Positions 25,291 to 32,619 of a DNA stretch of 44,585 nt are shown piece after piece. The notes under the pieces were generated by a model. The model had not been told where the DNA came from. It ran no database searches and saw nothing but the letters and a program-made list of their open reading frames with translations. The position numbers and the translations under genes were made by a program. Every line of letters starts with the position of its first letter. Positions within the stretch are counted from its first letter, which is position 1. The stretch covers positions 1 to 44,585 of the forward strand of contig JAFSXN010000167.1 of the NCBI GenBank assembly GCA_017444015.1, in the 5' to 3' direction. The stretch comes from Lachnospiraceae bacterium. Lineage in GTDB: Bacteria; Bacillota; Clostridia; Lachnospirales; Lachnospiraceae.

Positions 25291-25864
25291 GGCTGCCTTC
25301 CTGGACCGGGATGGTGTGATCAATGTGGATAAGGATTACCTGTACCGGATCGAGGATTTTGAATATGAAAAGGGGGCTCTTAAAGGACTTCAGGCCTTGC
25401 AGGATGCGGGATATCTGTTAGTCATTATTACAAATCAGTCCGGCATAGCCAGAGGGTATTATACGGAGGAGGACTATAAGACATTAGAGGAGTGGATGCT
25501 TGCGGATCTCTCAAAGAGAGGTATCCATATTGCCGGCTGCTATTACTGCCCGCACCATCCGCAGGCAGCGATCGTAAAGTACAGGAAGGACTGCTCCTGC
25601 CGGAAACCGAAAACCGGCTTGTTTTATCAGGCCGCTTGGGAGCTTTCCATAGATTTTAACGAGAGCATTGCCATCGGAGATAAAGAAAGGGATCTTTCAA
25701 TCTGCCTGGAAACGGGAACGAAGGGCTTCCTGCTCTGTAAAGATAAGACAGTAAAAGGAACAGTCCAAGAGACAGACGCTAGTTTTACCGTTACCGACTG
25801 GGAGGGTATTTGCAGTTTCCTTTGCGATGCCAACAGTCATTCGGAAACCGCATCCGGGTCGTAA
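25274..25864 (+). CDS. gmhB: D-glycero-beta-D-manno-heptose-1,7-bisphosphate 7-phosphatase
   Basis: A 196-residue HAD-superfamily phosphatase. The catalytic DxD is Asp11/Asp13 in LDRDGVIN; ITNQSGIARG is motif II, and CRKPKTG carries the motif III lysine. A GmhB zinc-site pattern is visible: CPHHP, then CSC. IGDKERDL is motif IV. It removes the 7-phosphate between the two HldE steps. The start lies within hldE. Its 3' end overlaps the convergent minus-strand gene by 28 bases, leaving no room for a terminator between them. GmhA, which makes the first heptose phosphate, is not in the window. A histidinol-phosphatase role is less likely given the neighbours. Confidence 0.9.
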   Translation: MEKTHKAAFLDRDGVINVDKDYLYRIEDFEYEKGALKGLQALQDAGYLLVIITNQSGIARGYYTEEDYKTLEEWMLADLSKRGIHIAGCYYCPHHPQAAIVKYRKDCSCRKPKTGLFYQAAWELSIDFNESIAIGDKERDLSICLETGTKGFLLCKDKTVKGTVQETDASFTVTDWEGICSFLCDANSHSETASGS

Positions 25865-27747
25865 CCAAAGCCGTCTTCAAGTGTATCTCCGAGTGCTTTG
25901 AAACGAAAGTCCGCCGCGGCGGGAAAATAAATATGCCCGGGCTTTGCGGTCTGGTACAGCTGCAGCCCGTTTCGATAGAGTATCCGAAAGTTCTGTTCTC
26001 CGAGCAGAGCTTTTTGCGTTTCATCATAAGAAGCCTGGGCGGCGAGAGCAGATGGAAAGGCATCCTTAAGCAGCAATACGGTCCGGTAGAGATAGAACGA
26101 GCCGTACAGAGCAAGGCAGCTAAGCGCCAGAGCAGTCAGTATTTTTCGAAGCAGAGCCGCGATACTGTTTTTCTGCATAAAGAAAGCTCTGAGACAGACA
26201 GCTGCGGGATGCTTTGCAAAGTCTGACACGAAGGGTGCCAGATGATCACAAACCGGAAAAATGATGACCGGAAAAATATAAAACCATCCGAATCTTGTAT
26301 CCGGAGCGGCGAAAAACCAGTAGATCAGACCGATCATAAGAATCGAATAAAAGAAGAGGAAGGCGAGCTCTCCTGTTCTTTTTTGATGGCAGGGCCGCCG
26401 AGAGGAATTTACCGCTTTGCGGCCGGCGGCTGCGCAACCTATAATTGCGAAGCAATTATAAGGCCGCCGCAAGTAGGGGGATTTCATCACCCCTACTCGA
26501 TGAATATGTTGAATGATATTTAGAATACCTGCGATAAACATCAGAAAAGTTACGATATAGAGAAAACGCTTTAAAATGGAGCTTCCGATAAACCACTGAA
26601 CGATCCACGGGATGTCGTTTCGGTTAAGGAATCCGGGGTCTCTGGAGCCTCGGGTCGCCCAGCCGGCTATGCGGTTGACCTGTTCTGCCGGAAGCTTCCA
26701 GTTGGCATTAAAGAGGTCTGGAAAAGAAGAAGGGAACAACAGCCAGCCGGATATCAGGACATTCCGGATCAGAAAGGGCGCCGCGATCAACAGCCCGATC
26801 GAAAGAGCGAGAAAGATTTCCTTAATCTGCTTTTTTTTGATCAGAAGATAAGCAGGATAAAAGGCAAGCAGAACGAAAATGGCTGCGGAGAGCTTGATCG
26901 TCACCGCAAATACGATATAGAAGCAGAGTAAGAGCAGCTCGGAGAGCCTTCTGTCCGCCCAACCGCTTTCCGCGATCTCACACCACAGGATCAGGATGAT
27001 CCAGAGCAGACAGGTTAACGGCATATCCAAAACAGGAGAGGAAATCCAGGCTGTCCCGATCAGAACAAGTATTATGGATATCAGATCCAGAGCAAAGCTG
27101 TAACGAAAGCTCCGATTTTTACGGCAGGAAAGGAGTCTGCCGGTTGAAAACAGTAACAGGATGATCATAAAATAGCCCGAAACTGTATGGAGCGGTTCAT
27201 TCCTTCCAAACACGGACCAATCAACTAAGGCGCTGAAAGAATGCAGAGAACCGTTGAAGCCCAGCGCCGGCATCAGAGAGGTAAGACCCTTGACAGTACC
27301 ATACTGATGAGTCCATTCGATCGTCGGGATATGATAATAGTAGGAATCCTCGATATCCGGAACTCTGGCCGATAAAAGAGCGGTCAAACAGATTTCTCCC
27401 AGATAAATAAAAAACAGGCGGATGGAAAAGTCCTTTTTTATACTCGAAAAAAGAGCAGGCAGATTCCGCCGGCAGAAAAAAAGGAAAAGCAGCGAAAGGA
27501 TGACAGCAATGATGGCGGCAGAATCTCCGACAGCTCCGATCAGACTGAAACTCTGAGCATATACGGTAACCGCTGCCAATCCGGCAAGAACGATATGGAT
27601 CAGGGGGGGAGTCTGCAAGGAAGAAACAGAAGCTGTACGGGCCTCGCCGGGTTCTGAAAACAGCAGAAAAGCTCCCAGGCAGCAGGGAAGCCCGAAGGAT
27701 ATCACAAGAAAGGTAATAAAAATCCAATTCAGAATCGTGATCAGCAT
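25837..27747 (-). CDS. Large multispanning membrane protein, GT-C-like
   Basis: A 636-residue polytopic protein, the only sizeable minus-strand gene in the window. About a dozen hydrophobic segments run to residue 545, then a short soluble tail. A loop reads VPDIEDSYYYHIPTIEW and a later one reads LIRNVLISGWLLFPSSF. These resemble a family of large membrane proteins in surface-glycan loci thought to be GT-C-fold enzymes, so a lipid-linked-sugar transferase is plausible but unproven. Residues about 416-453 are encoded by a palindromic repeat inserted in frame in a loop between two membrane segments. No Shine-Dalgarno precedes the ATG, and a promoter ends six bases before it. Convergent overlap with gmhB means each transcript can antisense the other. 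Confidence 0.65.
   Translation of the reverse strand: MLITILNWIFITFLVISFGLPCCLGAFLLFSEPGEARTASVSSLQTPPLIHIVLAGLAAVTVYAQSFSLIGAVGDSAAIIAVILSLLFLFFCRRNLPALFSSIKKDFSIRLFFIYLGEICLTALLSARVPDIEDSYYYHIPTIEWTHQYGTVKGLTSLMPALGFNGSLHSFSALVDWSVFGRNEPLHTVSGYFMIILLLFSTGRLLSCRKNRSFRYSFALDLISIILVLIGTAWISSPVLDMPLTCLLWIILILWCEIAESGWADRRLSELLLLCFYIVFAVTIKLSAAIFVLLAFYPAYLLIKKKQIKEIFLALSIGLLIAAPFLIRNVLISGWLLFPSSFPDLFNANWKLPAEQVNRIAGWATRGSRDPGFLNRNDIPWIVQWFIGSSILKRFLYIVTFLMFIAGILNIIQHIHRVGVMKSPYLRRPYNCFAIIGCAAAGRKAVNSSRRPCHQKRTGELAFLFFYSILMIGLIYWFFAAPDTRFGWFYIFPVIIFPVCDHLAPFVSDFAKHPAAVCLRAFFMQKNSIAALLRKILTALALSCLALYGSFYLYRTVLLLKDAFPSALAAQASYDETQKALLGEQNFRILYRNGLQLYQTAKPGHIYFPAAADFRFKALGDTLEDGFGYDPDAVSE
26389..26500. 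repeat. Palindromic repeat element, copy A (intragenic)
   Basis: About 112 bases containing three hairpins: GCCGCCG (26394-26400) with CGGCGGC (26424-26430); TATAATTGC (26440-26448) with GCAATTATA (26452-26460); and AGTAGGGG (26472-26479) with CCCCTACT (26490-26497). The outer two modules match copy B at 27894-27975. The middle hairpin is extra. The whole element is inside the minus-strand membrane-protein gene and keeps its reading frame open. Confidence 0.8.
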
Positions 27748-27753
27748 AACGAT

Positions 27754-27782
27754 ATTCTACCATAGAGGAGCGGAATAACCAA
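27754..27782 (-). promoter_or_regulatory. Promoter of the minus-strand membrane-protein gene
   Basis: On the minus strand TTGGTT (27777-27782) and TAGAAT (27754-27759) are separated by exactly 17 bases. TGG just before the -10 makes it an extended -10. The expected start of transcription, about seven bases on, coincides with the ATG at 27747, so the transcript may be leaderless. Confidence 0.55.
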
Positions 27783-27893
27783 GCGGGAAACACCAAATCT
27801 TGTGGCAGTCGGCTCCAAGTGACCGTTTTTCATCCATATTTTGTGGTAAAAATACTTGAAGGTTGATGGATGGCGTGCTATCCTTTTTCATGC

Positions 27894-27975
27894 GCAGAGC
27901 CGCCGAGACGAAGATATTGCCTTGCGGCAATCGGCGGCTCGCGCGAGTAGGGTCGAAAAGACCTCCCCTACTCGA
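27894..27975. repeat. Palindromic repeat element, copy B (intergenic)
   Basis: About 82 bases with two hairpins: GAGCCGCCGA (27897-27906) with TCGGCGGCTC (27931-27940), which encloses a nested ATTGCC/GGCAAT stem; and CGAGTAGGG (27944-27952) with CCCTACTCG (27966-27974). It shares both modules and the GCAG start and CTCGA end with copy A. The 327-base gap 27748-28074 also contains the minus-strand promoter, a weak extended -10 like TGTGGTAAAAA near 27843-27852 and the ribosome site of the next gene; I see nothing else in it. Confidence 0.8.
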
Positions 27976-28074
27976 TTATGCCTGCTTTGTGGCGGTTATG
28001 CGGATTTTGTAGTTTTCCTGACGGTTTACGGTCGGAAGGATTTATAGGAATATCGTTTGTGAGGTAAAACTTCT

Positions 28075-29262
28075 ATGATTTCAAAAAAAATGGTGGGTCT
28101 GGTTCAGGGGAGCTCCGTGATCCGGGCGATGTTTGAGGAAGGAAAGGCTCTGGCTGAAAAGTACGGGGCGGAAAATGTATATGATTTCAGTCTCGGGAAT
28201 CCCAATGTCCCGGCACCGAAGGCGGTTGCCGAAGCTATGATCGATATCCTTACGAAGGAGGACCCGCTCTATGTTCATGGCTATATGAGCAATGCCGGCT
28301 TCCCGGAGGTCCGAAAGGCTGTGGCGGAGTCTTTAAATCAGAGGTTTGCTACAGACTTTTCGTCAGATAACGTTGTTATGACTGTTGGAGCGGCTTCCGG
28401 ACTCAATGTTATTTTTAAAACTTTGCTGGATCCGGGAGATGAGGTCATTACCTTTGCCCCGTATTTCGGAGAATATCGAAACTATGTAGCAAACTACGAC
28501 GGGCGGCTGATCGAGGTATCTCCGAATACCGTGGACTTTCAGCCCAAGCTGTCGGAGCTTTCGGAAAAGATCACTGAGAAAACGAAGGCGGTCCTGATCA
28601 ATTCGCCGAATAACCCTACCGGTGTTGTTTACTCCGAGGAAACCCTGAAGAAAATGGCGGATATCCTGGAGGCAAAGCAGAAAGAGTTCTCCTCTTCGAT
28701 CTATCTGGTAACGGACGAGCCTTACAGAGAGCTGGTCTATGGCGATGTCGAGGTACCGTTTGTGACAAAGTATTACCGGAATACGATCGTAGGCTATTCC
28801 TTCTCGAAATCTCTGTCCCTGCCAGGAGAGCGGATCGGATATCTGGTTATCCCCTCGAAGATCGATGACTATGAGGATATTTTCGCGGCTGCGGGCGTGG
28901 CAACGAGAATTTTAGGCTATGTCAACGCTCCGTCCCTGCAGCAGCTGACAATAGCAAGGTGCCTGTCGGAGTCTACGGATCTTTCCTATTATGAGAGAAA
29001 CCGGAATGAGCTGTATAACGGGCTTACCGGTTCAGGTTTTACCTGCCAGAGACCGGACGGGGCCTTTTACTTATTTATGAAGACACCGATCGAGGATGAT
29101 GTAGAGTTTTGTAATGACGCGAAGAAATACAATATCCTGATCGTACCCGGGTCTACCTTCGGGTGCGCCGGATATACGCGGATTGCCTATTGTGTCGCTT
29201 ACGAGACCATTGTCAACGCTCTTCCGAAATTCCGGCAGCTTGCGGAGGACTATGGACTATGA
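28075..29262 (+). CDS. Fold-type I PLP-dependent aminotransferase (aspartate aminotransferase family)
   Basis: A 395-residue class I/II aminotransferase. The cofactor lysine is in GYSFSKSLSLPGERIGY. The substrate-binding FSLGNPNVPAP, the TVGAASGLNVIF cofactor loop, SPNNPTGVVY and the YLVTDEPYRELVYG block (Asp binding the pyridine nitrogen) are all present. Aspartate, or another 2-oxo/amino acid pair, is the likely substrate. The exact pair is not readable. GAGGT precedes the ATG at moderate spacing. It overlaps the HisC-like gene (ATGA), so the two aminotransferases are probably coexpressed. It begins the housekeeping half of the window after the glycan locus and repeat copy B. Confidence 0.85.
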   Translation: MISKKMVGLVQGSSVIRAMFEEGKALAEKYGAENVYDFSLGNPNVPAPKAVAEAMIDILTKEDPLYVHGYMSNAGFPEVRKAVAESLNQRFATDFSSDNVVMTVGAASGLNVIFKTLLDPGDEVITFAPYFGEYRNYVANYDGRLIEVSPNTVDFQPKLSELSEKITEKTKAVLINSPNNPTGVVYSEETLKKMADILEAKQKEFSSSIYLVTDEPYRELVYGDVEVPFVTKYYRNTIVGYSFSKSLSLPGERIGYLVIPSKIDDYEDIFAAAGVATRILGYVNAPSLQQLTIARCLSESTDLSYYERNRNELYNGLTGSGFTCQRPDGAFYLFMKTPIEDDVEFCNDAKKYNILIVPGSTFGCAGYTRIAYCVAYETIVNALPKFRQLAEDYGL

Positions 29263-30323
29263 GCTGGGAGGAGAACGTCAGAAGGGTGGTGCCCTATACT
29301 CCCGGGAAGCAGCCGAAGGCCGGAGAAAAGGTCATAAAGCTGAATACCAATGAGTTTCCCTATGCGCCAAGTCCGAAGGTACGGGAAGCGCTTTCAAAGA
29401 TTGACCCTGAAGAATTCCGACTGTATCCGAGTACAACGGCAGAGCCGCTGACCTCCGCGATCGCGGACTATTACGGCTTTAAAGCGGACGAGGTTTTTGT
29501 CGGAGTGGGCTCTGATGACGTCCTTTCCATGGCGTTTCTTACCTTTTTTCACTCAAAGCTCCCCGTTTTATTTGCGGATATCACCTATTCCTTTTACGAT
29601 GTCTGGGCTGAGGTTTACGGGATCCCCTATGAAACGATACCGCTGTCTTCAAAGTTCCAGTTAGTTAAGGAAGATTATTTCCGGGCAAACGGAGGGATCG
29701 TTATCGCAAACCCCAATGCTCCTACGAGCCTTTGTATCAATGGAGGCCTTTCCGCTCTCGAAGAGATCCTTCAAAAAAATCCGGATTCGGTAGTGATCAT
29801 AGACGAGGCGTATATCGACTTCGGAGGGGAAACAGCCCTTCCGCTTATAAGGAAGTATGACAATCTTCTGGTGGTCAGGACCTTTTCGAAATCCAGAGCC
29901 TTCGCCGGGGTCCGGATCGGCTTCGCTATCGGAAACAAAAAGCTGATCGGGTATTTGAACGATGTCAAGTTTTCCGTCAACTCGTATACGATGGGGAGGC
30001 CGGTGATCGCACTCGGCCTTGCGGCTCTTTCGGATGAGGAGTACTTTAAGGAATCAACTAAAAGAGTTATAAATACGAGAGAGCGGACAAAAAAGGAGCT
30101 TTCTGGGCTTGGTTTTAACGTTCTGGATTCACAGACCAACTTTGTTTTTTGCAGCCACAGCGCGAAGAGGGCTTCCGATATTTTCGAGGAGCTGAAAAAG
30201 CGGAATATCTATGTCCGGTATTTCAATAAGCCCCGTATTGATGATCATCTGCGGATCACGGTCGGGACAGATCAGGAAATGGAATCGCTTATTACGGCTT
30301 TAAAGGAGATCCTATGTCTATAG
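29259..30323 (+). CDS. hisC: Histidinol-phosphate aminotransferase family protein
   Basis: A 354-residue PLP aminotransferase. It begins SWEENVRRVVPYTPGKQP and continues with KLNTNEFPYAPSPKV, FVGVGSDDVLSMAF, IANPNAPTSL, VVIIDEAYIDFGG and VRTFSKSRAFAGVRIGF, where the lysine binds PLP. This is the HisC pattern. The family converts imidazole-acetol phosphate to histidinol phosphate with glutamate; some members act on aromatic amino acids. I place the start at ATG 29259 (GGAGG ten bases upstream, overlap with the previous stop). A longer in-frame start at 29163 adds 32 residues that lie antiparallel to no known domain. No other his genes are nearby, so a broader-specificity aminotransferase is possible. 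Confidence 0.8.
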   Translation: MSWEENVRRVVPYTPGKQPKAGEKVIKLNTNEFPYAPSPKVREALSKIDPEEFRLYPSTTAEPLTSAIADYYGFKADEVFVGVGSDDVLSMAFLTFFHSKLPVLFADITYSFYDVWAEVYGIPYETIPLSSKFQLVKEDYFRANGGIVIANPNAPTSLCINGGLSALEEILQKNPDSVVIIDEAYIDFGGETALPLIRKYDNLLVVRTFSKSRAFAGVRIGFAIGNKKLIGYLNDVKFSVNSYTMGRPVIALGLAALSDEEYFKESTKRVINTRERTKKELSGLGFNVLDSQTNFVFCSHSAKRASDIFEELKKRNIYVRYFNKPRIDDHLRITVGTDQEMESLITALKEILCL

Positions 30324-30793
30324 CAAAACAGTATGTTATCATCTTTTTCATATCCATGGTTCCGCTGATCGAACTGCGGGGGGCGATCCCTTACGCGGTG
30401 GGCTTTGGTCTGCCTTTGCTTCCGAGCTATATTATCTGTATCATCGGAAATATGATACCGGTTCCGTTTATCTTTTTCTTTGCCAGAAAGGTCCTGGAGT
30501 GGGGAGCAGATAAGCCGGTGATCGGGAAATTCTTTACCTTTTGTCTGGAAAAGGGGCACAAAGGAGGAGAGAAGCTGCAGGAAAAAGCGGGAAGAGGCTT
30601 ATTTGTAGCCCTGCTTTTGTTCGTAGGGATCCCGCTTCCGGGGACAGGCGCCTGGACCGGGACCCTAGCCGCAAGTATTCTGGATATGGATTTTAAGTCC
30701 AGCGTAACGGCTGTTTTATTAGGGGTAGTTCTTGCCGGGATCATTATGGGGATCGCAAGCATGGGAGTTGTCGGAGCGATATCCGCTTTTTGA
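30314..30793 (+). CDS. Small membrane protein of the COG2426/Sm_multidrug_ex family
   Basis: A 159-residue integral membrane protein with about four hydrophobic segments (roughly residues 5-30, 35-58, 92-115 and 130-157). The conserved start FFISMVPLIELRGAIPYAVG and the mid motif GIPLPGTGAWTGTLAA match the family annotated as putative small multidrug export proteins. The transport function is only a database name, and I know of no firm substrate. AAGGAG precedes the ATG, which lies inside the hisC 3' end. It is followed by 69 bases before the methyltransferase. Confidence 0.75.
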   Translation: MSIAKQYVIIFFISMVPLIELRGAIPYAVGFGLPLLPSYIICIIGNMIPVPFIFFFARKVLEWGADKPVIGKFFTFCLEKGHKGGEKLQEKAGRGLFVALLLFVGIPLPGTGAWTGTLAASILDMDFKSSVTAVLLGVVLAGIIMGIASMGVVGAISAF

Positions 30794-30862
30794 GCCTTGA
30801 AGGCGGTATAGGCAGTACCTGAAAACGGAAATCGGGCTCTGGCTCTATACCGGAGAATGACT

Positions 30863-31693
30863 ATGTATGATGATTTTGCCTTGGTGTATGATGAGCTTAT
30901 GGACAACGTGCCTTACGAAGAGTGGGCAGAGCTGCTTCATAGGCTTATTCTGAAATATGGGATCTCAAGACCTGAGACAGAAAAGAAAGCCGGGGTCGGA
31001 AAGTTATCCGGTGAAGCCGCTGCTCTCGAAGAGGAAAAAAATCTTGTGCTGGAGCTTGGCTGCGGGACCGGTACGGTAGCGGAGCTTATGTATCAGAAGG
31101 GGTACGATATGATCGGCATCGACTCCTCGGAAGCGATGCTAGCAAAAGCCTGTGAAAAGAGAGAGAAAAGTAATTCAAAGATCCTGTATCTGAATCAGGA
31201 GATGCAGAGCTTTGAGTTGTATGGAATGGTTGGGACGATCTATTGTATCTGTGACAGTATCAATTATCTGCTGACGGATGAGGATCTGAGAGAAACGCTT
31301 GCCCTTGTTAAAAACTATCTTTTTCCAGGCGGAATCTTTATCTTTGATTTCAATACGATATATAAGTACCGGGAGGTTATAGGAAACAGTACGATCGCGG
31401 AGGATCGGGATACTGTGAGCTTTATCTGGGAGAATTTTTATGATGAGGCTTCCCATATCAACGAATATGAGCTGACAATGTTTACGAGGATAGACGGCTC
31501 CGATCTTTACCGAAGGAGCAGGGAGGAGCATTTTCAGAGAGGCTTTGAGTTTGAGGAAATGAAGAAATTTCTTATAGAGGCGGGTTTATCTGTGGTAAGC
31601 GCGTTTGATGGGGATACGAGAAAGCAGCCGGCAGAGACTTCGGAAAGGGTCTATGTTGTGGCAAAAAAAGAAGAGTCTAAAAAGACTTTGTAA
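30863..31693 (+). CDS. Class I SAM-dependent methyltransferase
   Basis: A methyltransferase of about 276 residues with the motif I strand LVLELGCGTGTVAELM and the acidic end of the second strand, MIGIDSSEAML. The start at 30863 is favoured because GGAG lies seven bases upstream; ATG 30857 would put the site one base away. Before motif I there is a charged stretch of about 20 residues (EKKAGVGKLSGEAAALEEEK) that looks like a lineage-specific insertion. The family includes small-molecule methyltransferases near housekeeping genes in many Firmicutes. The substrate is unknown. Confidence 0.75.
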   Translation: MYDDFALVYDELMDNVPYEEWAELLHRLILKYGISRPETEKKAGVGKLSGEAAALEEEKNLVLELGCGTGTVAELMYQKGYDMIGIDSSEAMLAKACEKREKSNSKILYLNQEMQSFELYGMVGTIYCICDSINYLLTDEDLRETLALVKNYLFPGGIFIFDFNTIYKYREVIGNSTIAEDRDTVSFIWENFYDEASHINEYELTMFTRIDGSDLYRRSREEHFQRGFEFEEMKKFLIEAGLSVVSAFDGDTRKQPAETSERVYVVAKKEESKKTL

Positions 31694-31728
31694 AATAAAA
31701 TGGGAAATAGTTGTGGGGAGAACAGACT

Positions 31729-32619
31729 ATGGGAACGGATTCGGATTATATCGTGACAGGGACGGCGGCAGATGGAGGGATCCGCGCTTTTGCCGCTACG
31801 ACCAGGGGACTCTGCGAGGAGGTAAGGATCGCTCACAATACGAGTCCTGTCGCAACGGCGGCTCTGGGGCGTCTCCTGACAGCGGGAGCGATGATGGGCT
31901 GTATGCTGAAAAATAAAGAGGATCTGTTAACGTTACAGATCGAGAGCGAGGGGCCCATACGGGGATTGACCGTTACCGCAGACGCCGAAAGCAATGTCAA
32001 GGGCTTTGTAAAGGTCCCTGATGTTATGCTTCCGCCGAATGCGAAGGGAAAATTAGATGTTGGAGGAGCGGTTGGCAGAGGCGTTATAAGCGTGATCAAG
32101 GATCTGGGTCTGAAGGAGCCCTACGTCGGGCAGGTTGAGCTTCAGACCGGTGAGATCGCTGAGGACCTGACCTATTATTTCTCTGTTTCCGAGCAGACTC
32201 CCTCCGCGGTGGCACTGGGAGTTTTAATGGAAAGAAATAATACGGTAAAGAGGGCGGGCGGCTTTATACTTCAGCTGATGCCGAATGCCGGAAAAGACGT
32301 GATCGATGCGCTGGAGGAAAGGCTTTCGTCTCTTTCGAGCGTAACGACCATGCTGGATCAGGATATGAAGCCGGAGGATATCCTGAATCTGGTTCTTAAG
32401 GATATGGATTTTGAGCCTTTGGAGAGAAGAAGCACCGGCTTTCACTGTAACTGCAGCGTAGAACGGATCGAAAAGGTTCTTTTCAGTATCGGAGAAAAAG
32501 AACTGAAGGAAATGATCGAGGAAGGCAAGCCGATTGAGGTAAAGTGTCATTTCTGTAATAAGGCGTATCCGTTTGAGGTCACAGAGCTTCAAAGAATTCT
32601 AGAGGAGGGAAGAAGATGA
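31729..32619 (+). CDS. hslO: Redox-regulated chaperone Hsp33
   Basis: A 296-residue Hsp33. It binds unfolded proteins during oxidative stress after its zinc-bound cysteines oxidise. The N-terminal domain has HNTSPVATAALGRLLTAGAMM and GPIRGLTVTADAE. The C-terminal switch has the four cysteines as CNC and, further on, CHFC, in the family spacing. It starts at ATG 31729 with GGGGAG eight bases upstream; a TTG at 31711 is less likely. It overlaps dapF by ATGA. The protein is cytoplasmic and complete. Confidence 0.92.
   Translation: MGTDSDYIVTGTAADGGIRAFAATTRGLCEEVRIAHNTSPVATAALGRLLTAGAMMGCMLKNKEDLLTLQIESEGPIRGLTVTADAESNVKGFVKVPDVMLPPNAKGKLDVGGAVGRGVISVIKDLGLKEPYVGQVELQTGEIAEDLTYYFSVSEQTPSAVALGVLMERNNTVKRAGGFILQLMPNAGKDVIDALEERLSSLSSVTTMLDQDMKPEDILNLVLKDMDFEPLERRSTGFHCNCSVERIEKVLFSIGEKELKEMIEEGKPIEVKCHFCNKAYPFEVTELQRILEEGRR

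Noticed and set aside
25810-26226. Plus-strand frame of 138 codons running from gmhB into the next gene
   Set aside because: Antisense to the minus-strand membrane protein; no ribosome site and no family resemblance.
26389-27975. The two palindromic copies considered as terminal repeats of one composite transposon
   Set aside because: No transposase lies between them, and they are in the same orientation with differing internal modules; independent insertions of a small repeat fit better.
27856-28047. Plus-strand frame of 63 codons before the aminotransferase
   Set aside because: It mainly translates palindromic repeat copy B and has no ribosome site.
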